This document shows positions 59,032-64,000 of a stretch of DNA of 64,000 nucleotides, one piece after another (positions within the stretch are counted from its first letter, which is position 1; each line of letters opens with the position of its first letter). A program made the translations under genes and the position numbers. This DNA is from Priestia megaterium (GTDB taxonomy: Bacteria > Bacillota > Bacilli > Bacillales > Bacillaceae_H): NCBI RefSeq assembly GCF_009497655.1, contig NZ_CP023317.1, positions 3,253,501 to 3,317,500 of the forward strand. The letters are read 5' to 3'. The notes under the pieces are model-generated. The model was given only the letters and a program-made list of their open reading frames with translations. It was not told the DNA's origin and searched no databases.

Positions 59032-59415
59032 TTATACAGATTGATCAATGCAGCGTATTAATCTTGTTTCGATGTCTTCTGCTAGTGTTTGGAGCTCTCC
59101 ATTATGAAGCATATTAATCATAGCCGTAGGCCTAGGCATGCCAATCTTTGTTTCACTTTCATCTTGATATACAACCATTTTACAAGGGAGAAAATATCCT
59201 ACTAAAAGATTTTGCGAAAGAACACGCTGAGCTTCTTTCGGATTACACACTTCTAATACTGTAAACGGTGTATGAAAGTCCTGCCCTTTTTCCTGTAGCT
59301 TTGCAGTTAAATCGAAATTCCACAAAACACCGAACCCTTCGCTTTTTAAGTTTTCTTCTAGAGAACTAATCGCTTCTTCTAGGCTTTTCGAGGTTTTTAC
59401 CGTGTAATCAAACAT
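59032..59415 (-). CDS. DUF302 domain protein
   Basis: A 127-residue DUF302 protein: TVKTSKSLEEAISSLEENLK, SEGFGVLWNFDLTAKLQEKG, the conserved YTVLEVCNP-type stretch (FTVLEVCNPKEAQRVLSQN) and LLVGYFLPCKMVVYQD. DUF302 proteins occur with copper, sulfur or redox genes and may bind a metal or organic ligand; the two Cys in EVCNP and LPCKM are candidates. It is next to a His-rich DUF4396 gene and a Cys-rich copper-protein gene, so a role in metal handling is plausible. ATG after AGGAGGAG. Confidence 0.88.
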   Translation of the reverse strand: MFDYTVKTSKSLEEAISSLEENLKSEGFGVLWNFDLTAKLQEKGQDFHTPFTVLEVCNPKEAQRVLSQNLLVGYFLPCKMVVYQDESETKIGMPRPTAMINMLHNGELQTLAEDIETRLIRCIDQSV

Positions 59416-59540
59416 CCAATCTCCTCCTGTTAAGTTAGAATGAATTCCTTTCTTCTACGAAACTTGAAGTTCATGTTATTCTGCCCCACCCTTAAAGTTT
59501 AAATCTATAGAATATCAACGGCAGCAGCTCCAAATAAAAT

Positions 59541-60254
59541 CTACATCGCATGCTTTACCCCTTTTTTAACAAGTACCCAGTTCGCTGGATAGCTTGTACA
59601 AAAGCCAATGATCATGGCGATTTGCATCATAAACCAAAAGACCACGCTGTCTGGTTTGGGTGCCTGTGCAAAAAAGACATAATGTGATAAAGCCATCCAG
59701 CCGAACATCCCTATTTCAAACGCAATAAGCGACCACGTATCTGCTTTTACTGCATTTTTCAGCTCATCTTTTGAGCCGTTATCTTTCATACTCATACCAT
59801 AGTATTGAAAAGCAATTCCCGCTATATAAGCAAGAATAAATTCCACTACGTAATCTGCAAAAAGTACGCTTCCGGCAATCGTCCATCCCGTTAAAAATAC
59901 GATTGGTGCGCCAATTAAATCTCCGACCGAGCACCCGCTGCTGCAGTGGGTCGTAGATACAAAAACACTTTGCCAAAAAGGCTTCTTACTATGATGGTGT
60001 TCATGATGATCTTCATGGCTATGATGCATATGTTCAGAGGAATCATGAGCGTGATCGTGTTTCTTTCGATCTTTACGGCCTAATTTAAAGTAAAACCATA
60101 TCCCGGCCACAGGAAAATATAGGCCCGTAATAGGCCACACAATATTCATCACAAACATCATCTGCGGATGCCTGATCACGTCGATTGTAATAACTAAAAA
60201 TTGAATAATTCCGATTGTAATAGCTATATAAGAAAGTATTTCTAGCCAGCTCAT
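59541..60254 (-). CDS. DUF4396 membrane protein with His-rich loop
   Basis: A 237-residue protein: two N-terminal helices, a cytoplasmic loop extremely rich in His and Asp (KKHDHAHDSSEHMHHSHEDH region, 14 or more His), then the conserved VSTTHCSSGCSVGDLIGAP segment with two Cys and three more helices (SVLFADYVVEFILAYIAGIA; AFEIGMFGWMALSHYVFFA; PANWVLVKKG). The family is often found with copper or heavy-metal genes. The His loop and Cys pair suggest metal binding or transport. ATG after AAAGGAGTG. Divergent from the copper-protein gene. Confidence 0.88.
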   Translation of the reverse strand: MSWLEILSYIAITIGIIQFLVITIDVIRHPQMMFVMNIVWPITGLYFPVAGIWFYFKLGRKDRKKHDHAHDSSEHMHHSHEDHHEHHHSKKPFWQSVFVSTTHCSSGCSVGDLIGAPIVFLTGWTIAGSVLFADYVVEFILAYIAGIAFQYYGMSMKDNGSKDELKNAVKADTWSLIAFEIGMFGWMALSHYVFFAQAPKPDSVVFWFMMQIAMIIGFCTSYPANWVLVKKGVKHAM

Positions 60255-60437
60255 GTGCTACACTCCTTTAAGATTTATGTATCAATCACATACCCTCTAC
60301 CCCTATATCTAAACGTAAAAAAGAGAAACTGCTCATTACTTAATAACTTTTACAATGCTGTTATCTTTTATTAGGTTTAATAAACTAAACGATAGTCTAA
60401 TGTAATAAAGAGAAGAAAAATAAGGAGGAATTTTACA

Positions 60438-60767
60438 ATGTCTAACGAAAATTATCAAACTGTTATTCAAACGCTGCATGACTGTATGAGTGCCTGCAAC
60501 CAATGTTTTGATGCTTGCCTAAAGGAAGAAAATGTAGGGATGATGGTGGACTGTATCCGTTTTGACCGAGAATGTGCAGATATGTGCGGATATTTGGAAC
60601 AAGCTTTAGAAAGAGGAACGCCTTTCGTTGCTGAACTAGCGGGAGTTTGCGCTGAAATTTGCGAAAAATGCGGTAACGAGTGTAAGAAACACGATCATGA
60701 CCACTGTCAAAAATGTGCAGAGGCTTGCTTGAAATGCGCGGATGAATGTAGAAAATTAGCTGCATAA
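60438..60767 (+). CDS. Four-helix-bundle copper-binding protein (Csp/DUF326)
   Basis: A 109-residue cytosolic protein with about 15 Cys arranged as CxxxC along helices (HDCMSACNQCFDACL; VDCIRFDRECADMC; GVCAEICEKCGNECK; HCQKCAEACLKCADECRK) plus His between helices 3 and 4. This is the copper storage protein Csp3 pattern, in which Cys line the bundle core and hold many Cu(I). No signal peptide, so it acts in the cytoplasm. AGGAGG ribosome site. It lies in a group with DUF302 and DUF4396 genes. Confidence 0.92.
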   Translation: MSNENYQTVIQTLHDCMSACNQCFDACLKEENVGMMVDCIRFDRECADMCGYLEQALERGTPFVAELAGVCAEICEKCGNECKKHDHDHCQKCAEACLKCADECRKLAA

Positions 60768-60788
60768 TCTTTGGAATATAAGAAAGCT

Positions 60789-60830
60789 AGAACCCTTGAA
60801 GCGCATTTCAGGCATTAAGGGTTCTTTTTA
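60789..60830 (+). terminator. Intrinsic terminator
   Basis: AGAACCCTT/AAGGGTTCT stem with TTTTT, after the Csp gene. Confidence 0.85.
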
Positions 60831-60850
60831 GTGATAAGGCAAGAGAGAAT

Positions 60851-61693
60851 CTATAGGCTTTCTAAAAAACGAATAAACTTTTTAAGACTTTGCGAGCGCT
60901 GCTTCCCTTTCTTTACTATAAAATCAATTTGAACGTCTTCTGCAAGCTCTTCGTATTCAATTCTTTTCATATCACCACGAGAATTTACTACGCTAGCCGG
61001 GACTACACTCATCCCCAGTCCATCGCGGACACCTTGTAAAATCGCTTCTAATGAATCAAATTCCATCATGTTGGCTTTATGTGTATGATGTTCTTTTGAA
61101 AACGCTACTAGTCTGTTTCTATAGATGCAGTTTACATCACTATTGATGAGCAGCATTGGTGGGGTTTTTTCTTCTATATCTTCAGACGTAGGTGAGATGA
61201 GTACCACCTTTTCTGCGTAGTGATAAACTCTTTCAAACTGAGCCCCGTTATAGGTACCGCTAAGAAAAAGTCCATCAATTTCCCCGTACGAAAGCATTTC
61301 TTGCAAGACTTGTTTTCTATCTGTTTTGATTTTAACTTCAATATCCCGATGTTCTTTCAAAAAAGACGAAAATAAAGCTGGAACTTTACTAGCAGAAACC
61401 GTCTGCGACGCACCAATGATTAAAGATGTTCTAAACTTATTCGGATTAACTTCTGCTTTAGCTTCCTCCATTAACAGTAAAATACGCTGTGCATAGTTAA
61501 ACAAAGCTTCCCCTTCATCCGTTAACGTGACTCCTCTATTTGTGCGTGTCAGTAATTTAGTATCTAACTCTTCCTCTAATTTTTTTATGCGCTGACTGAT
61601 ATGCGGTTGAACATATCCTAATACCTCGGCGGCTTTTGATAGTGATTTTGTTTCTGCCACACATTTAAAAATTCGTAAGTCTTGGCTTTCCAA
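60851..61693 (-). CDS. LysR-family transcriptional regulator
   Basis: A 280-residue LTTR with winged helix (DLRIFKCVAETKSLSKAAEV, LGYVQPHISQRIKKLEEELD, TRTNRGVTLTDEG) and an effector domain ending in a helix (GKQRSQSLKKFIRFLESL). I start it at a TTG eight bases after GGAGG, giving MESQDLRIF; the longer ATG frame runs through a palindrome that should be the operator. Divergent from an SDR gene, which is its likely target. Confidence 0.9.
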   Translation of the reverse strand: MESQDLRIFKCVAETKSLSKAAEVLGYVQPHISQRIKKLEEELDTKLLTRTNRGVTLTDEGEALFNYAQRILLLMEEAKAEVNPNKFRTSLIIGASQTVSASKVPALFSSFLKEHRDIEVKIKTDRKQVLQEMLSYGEIDGLFLSGTYNGAQFERVYHYAEKVVLISPTSEDIEEKTPPMLLINSDVNCIYRNRLVAFSKEHHTHKANMMEFDSLEAILQGVRDGLGMSVVPASVVNSRGDMKRIEYEELAEDVQIDFIVKKGKQRSQSLKKFIRFLESL

Positions 61694-61711
61694 TTTCCAT
61701 TCCTCCGCTGA

Positions 61712-61728
61712 TATCATTTTAAATGATA
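61712..61728. promoter_or_regulatory. Palindrome TATCATTTTAAATGATA between lysR and SDR genes
   Basis: Perfect 8-1-8 symmetry containing a T-N11-A LTTR box, 20-35 bp before the lysR TTG start and about 85 bp before the SDR start. Confidence 0.55.
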
Positions 61729-61810
61729 CCTCTCTTAGTATTACCTATTATATCCTTTTTTTTATCGAAGATATAATAAAAGATGTTGAGAGAAAGGAAG
61801 GTTAAGAGAA

Positions 61811-62554
61811 ATGAACGATTTTAAAAACAAAGTATTTATTATCACAGGCGGAGGCACTGGTGTAGGCAAAGCAACGGCTTTAAAGCTAGCCGATAAAGGC
61901 GCAAAACTTGTGATAAACTACAGCAACTCAGAAAAGGAAGCTAAAAAAGCTGTGGAAGAAATTTTAGAAAAAGGAAGTATGGCTTTTGCTTTTAAAGCGA
62001 ATGTAGCCAACGAGAATGAAGTGAATGAAATGATTCATCAAACGATTGCACAATTCGGACGGTTAGATGGATTAGTGAATAACGCTAGTATTACTGCTCA
62101 AATCCCGATGCATGACTTAGAGTCTGCAACGGATGACGTATGGGACTCTTTATATGATATAAACGTAAAAGGCATGTTTCACTGTGTAAAAGCAGCCGTT
62201 CCACATATGAAAAAACAAAAGTCAGGAGCGATTGTTAATGTAGGAAGTGTTGCCGGCACAACTGGAATTGGCTCGTCTATTCCTTATGCAGCAACAAAAG
62301 CAGCGATTCATACGATGACGAAGTCGTTAGCGATTGCACTGGCACCCCATATTCGAGTCAACTGCATCTCTCCTGGTGCAGTCGACACAAGGTGGTGGTC
62401 TGGCAACGAAGATAAAATGTATCAGCTTGCAGGAAATCTGCCTCTTCAGCGCATTTCTTCTCCTGAAGATATCGCAGATGCTATTCTTTTTCAGTTAAAA
62501 CAAGAGTCCGTGACGGGCCAAGTGTTTACGATTGATAACGGACAAACTCTTTAA
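61811..62554 (+). CDS. SDR family oxidoreductase
   Basis: A 247-residue classical short-chain dehydrogenase: VFIITGGGTGVGKATALKLA, NNASITAQIP, catalytic Ser in IVNVGSVAGTTG, Tyr/Lys in YAATKAAIHTMTK, and ISPGAVDTRWW. An Asn-Tyr-Ser-Asn loop after strand 2 (VINYSNSEKEA) suggests NADP(H). FabG-like, but its context with a LysR regulator points to a catabolic or detoxifying reductase. ATG after GGAAGGTTAAG. Confidence 0.9.
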   Translation: MNDFKNKVFIITGGGTGVGKATALKLADKGAKLVINYSNSEKEAKKAVEEILEKGSMAFAFKANVANENEVNEMIHQTIAQFGRLDGLVNNASITAQIPMHDLESATDDVWDSLYDINVKGMFHCVKAAVPHMKKQKSGAIVNVGSVAGTTGIGSSIPYAATKAAIHTMTKSLAIALAPHIRVNCISPGAVDTRWWSGNEDKMYQLAGNLPLQRISSPEDIADAILFQLKQESVTGQVFTIDNGQTL

Positions 62555-62575
62555 GCATATGAAAATATTCCAAAA

Positions 62576-62614
62576 AATAAACCCCACTACTAGAAAGAAA
62601 TAGTAGTGGGGTTA
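62576..62614. terminator. Bidirectional intrinsic terminator
   Basis: AACCCCACTACTA/TAGTAGTGGGGTT perfect 13-bp arms, 8-nt loop. Confidence 0.9.
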
Positions 62615-62628
62615 TAATAAGCACTATG

Positions 62629-63360
62629 CTACTGATTGGCTCTCTCTTTCCCCAGTGAAAATCCTTCAAACAGCCGGCCTCCATATGGTTCTAACACTTT
62701 ATCAACCAGTTGAATCACTTTATCTTTATTCCCTGTTTTATAAAAGATATCAAATGCCTCTACAAACTCTTTACTAAAGCGTTCATTATAGTGATTCAAA
62801 GACCGGACAATCCATTTAGAATCCCCGATCCAATGACCGTTTGTTCTTAACACAAATTCATGCGTTATATAAGCGAGCGTGTTGGCAATAAAAAGTGCTT
62901 CACCTGTATTTGAAGAACCGATTAAATCATCCAACGCATCGCTTACAAAATATCTTTTTAGTTCAATCGTCTCTTCCGACCATTTTTCCGGTCCTTTTTC
63001 TAGTAATTGTTTCGCTTCTTTTTTTATAGACTGGATTACTCCTTTATCCACTAAAATAATTCCCTCGGAAATCATTCTTGGCAATGAAGGTCTAGCCCTC
63101 TTACAGTCGCTTTTAAAAAAGACTTGGTATGAAGTCGGATTATGAGCAAAAACTTCAATGGCCCATCCAAATTCAATGAGTGACTCCCTAAAAGAAGAGG
63201 TAAAGCTATCGTCAAAAATAACAAGATCAAGGTCGGACGTATGTGTAGCTTCGCCTCTGACTACGCTTCCGGCAAGTAATGCCCCCTGACAATTAGGATA
63301 ATGCTTAGAAATAAATTGTGTAGCTGCTTGCAGCGGTTCTAACTTTTTTAGCTCTTTCAT
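62629..63360 (-). CDS. Nucleotidyltransferase-domain protein
   Basis: A 243-residue protein with the polymerase-beta-like motif GSVVRGEATHTSDLDLVIF (GS...DxD), followed by a third acidic strand (WAIEVFAHN) and an all-helical C-terminal domain (DDLIGSSNTGEALFIANTLA; FKFF-type FDIFYKTGNKDKVIQLVDKV). This is the shape of aminoglycoside nucleotidyltransferases and of the MNT family. The substrate may be an antibiotic or a cell component; no toxin-antitoxin partner lies next to it. ATG after TGGAGG. Confidence 0.82.
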   Translation of the reverse strand: MKELKKLEPLQAATQFISKHYPNCQGALLAGSVVRGEATHTSDLDLVIFDDSFTSSFRESLIEFGWAIEVFAHNPTSYQVFFKSDCKRARPSLPRMISEGIILVDKGVIQSIKKEAKQLLEKGPEKWSEETIELKRYFVSDALDDLIGSSNTGEALFIANTLAYITHEFVLRTNGHWIGDSKWIVRSLNHYNERFSKEFVEAFDIFYKTGNKDKVIQLVDKVLEPYGGRLFEGFSLGKERANQ

Positions 63361-63512
63361 CGTATTCCTCCAGAAAATGATATATATTGTTTTTCTGGTT
63401 AGAACGTGGAAATTCCTTTAACAATAAGTTCTTATTTAACCTTTCTGAACATGTCTACCGTATTTACTTTTAGTTACCGTCATTTAAATGACTCTTTTAT
63501 CCAAATTCCCCC

Positions 63513-63543
63513 TTGCCTTAAAGTTAACTTTAACGTTTAAGCT
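63513..63543 (+). promoter_or_regulatory. MerR-type promoter with 19-bp spacer and 16-bp palindrome
   Basis: TTGCCT, 19 bp, TAAGCT. The spacer carries the palindrome TTAAAGTTAACTTTAA (63518-63533), the arrangement read by MerR/NmlR-type activators such as AdhR. It drives the HPr-like gene. Confidence 0.65.
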
Positions 63544-63582
63544 AGTTTTATAGTTTTTAAAATACAAAAAAGGGGAAACACT

Positions 63583-63843
63583 ATGCTAATTAAAAGAATA
63601 ACGGTGCAACTTTCCGGTGGACTTCTAGCTAGACATACAGCTTTGTTTGTACGCGAAGCGTGTTCGTTTCAAAGTGATATTTTTCTTGCGAAAGATGGAA
63701 AATGTGTAAGTGGAAAAAGCATCATGAAGGTAATGGCTTTGGCTGTTAAGAAAGGAGATGAAATCACACTGCTGACAAATGGAGTTGATGAACAAGCTGC
63801 CGCTCGCACCCTTGAAGAATTTCTTTTAACTAAACATAGATAG
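63583..63843 (+). CDS. Crh-like HPr paralogue lacking the active-site histidine
   Basis: An 86-residue HPr-fold protein. The PEP-phosphorylated His15 of HPr is Leu here (GLLARHTALF, with Arg17 kept and His18 replacing Pro18), while Ser46 in GKSIMKVMALAV, the HPr kinase target, is kept. That is the signature of Crh, the catabolite-repression cofactor of CcpA, and the rest (ALFVREA, SDIFLAKDGK, DEQAA) also resembles Crh. It cannot act in PTS sugar uptake. It differs from a standard crh in standing behind a MerR-type promoter. It may be crh itself or a second paralogue. Confidence 0.85.
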   Translation: MLIKRITVQLSGGLLARHTALFVREACSFQSDIFLAKDGKCVSGKSIMKVMALAVKKGDEITLLTNGVDEQAAARTLEEFLLTKHR

Positions 63844-63914
63844 AAAGCTGCCATGCTATTCCTTCCTTTCCTTTTTTCATAAAGTCATAGAACGAAATTT
63901 TTTTCAAAAAACTC

Positions 63915-63945
63915 TTGCTTTAAAGTCGACTTTAACGTTTAAGCT
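63915..63945 (+). promoter_or_regulatory. Second copy of the MerR-type promoter
   Basis: TTGCTT, 19 bp, TAAGCT with palindrome TTAAAGTCGACTTTAA (63920-63935). The match to 63513-63565 continues downstream to TAGTTTTTAA-ATAC. Its gene lies beyond the window edge. Confidence 0.65.
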
Positions 63946-64000
63946 AGTATTGTAGTTTTTAAATACATCAAGCGTAGTCAGTGAATGCAAGTTTAGTAGC

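Noticed and set aside
1-64000. CRISPR arrays, tRNA/rRNA genes, insertion sequences, prophage blocks
   Set aside because: Scanned by eye; no regularly spaced repeats, tRNA cloverleaf sequences, transposases or phage structural genes were seen.

Overview
The window looks like a chromosomal segment of Priestia (Bacillus) megaterium or a very close relative. It has low GC, Gram-positive style AGGAGG ribosome sites, frequent TTG/GTG starts, many intrinsic terminators and Bacillus-only families (YjcZ, CcdC, DUF1878, YitT, CspB-type proteins). It also carries a 297-residue tyrosinase whose copper ligands fall at the numbering of the crystallised B. megaterium enzyme. No rRNA, tRNA, CRISPR array, insertion sequence or prophage was seen.

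Layout. 1-12.8 kb: quinone/aromatic stress and assorted metabolism (azoreductase end, GNAT, tyrosinase, MhqO-like dioxygenase with an MhqR-like operator, PaiB, alpha/beta hydrolase, ECF S component, DUF1456-YgjP pair, class III fructose bisphosphatase). 12.8-31 kb: a candidate structured RNA upstream of fbp, YitT, two cold-shock genes, transporters (MHS, CynX, SulP), a threonine-synthase-like enzyme, MOSC, GntR, SDR, CPBP protease, phosphotriesterase homologue. 31-41 kb: butanediol dehydrogenase with a divergent LysR gene, small membrane proteins, a two-gene ABC exporter, an extra lipoprotein-type YidC preceded by what looks like a MifM-type arrest peptide, a decayed small gene, and an ECF sigma-PadR-SEDS operon. 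41-50 kb: HAD phosphatase, cupin, erythromycin-esterase-like protein, lipoprotein, epoxide-hydrolase-like enzyme. 50-57 kb: a CprABC-RK-like immunity ABC transporter with its two-component system, then a STAS-containing SulP permease. 57-64 kb: an XRE gene facing a resolvase-like protein with a degenerate active site, DUF421, a possible copper group (DUF302, DUF4396, Csp-like), LysR/SDR, nucleotidyltransferase, and a Crh-like HPr paralogue behind a MerR-type promoter that is duplicated at the window edge.

The most notable system is the MifM-like ORF/yidC pair. A 13-bp perfect stem holds part of the yidC Shine-Dalgarno, the upstream stop codon falls at its loop, and a ribosome paused at the acidic C-terminal cluster would cover the 5' arm. 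Other leads are the SEDS protein whose conserved HTD aspartate reads Asn, the His15-less/Ser46-retaining HPr paralogue, the catalytically degenerate resolvase and the unassigned RNA near 13.0-13.45 kb.
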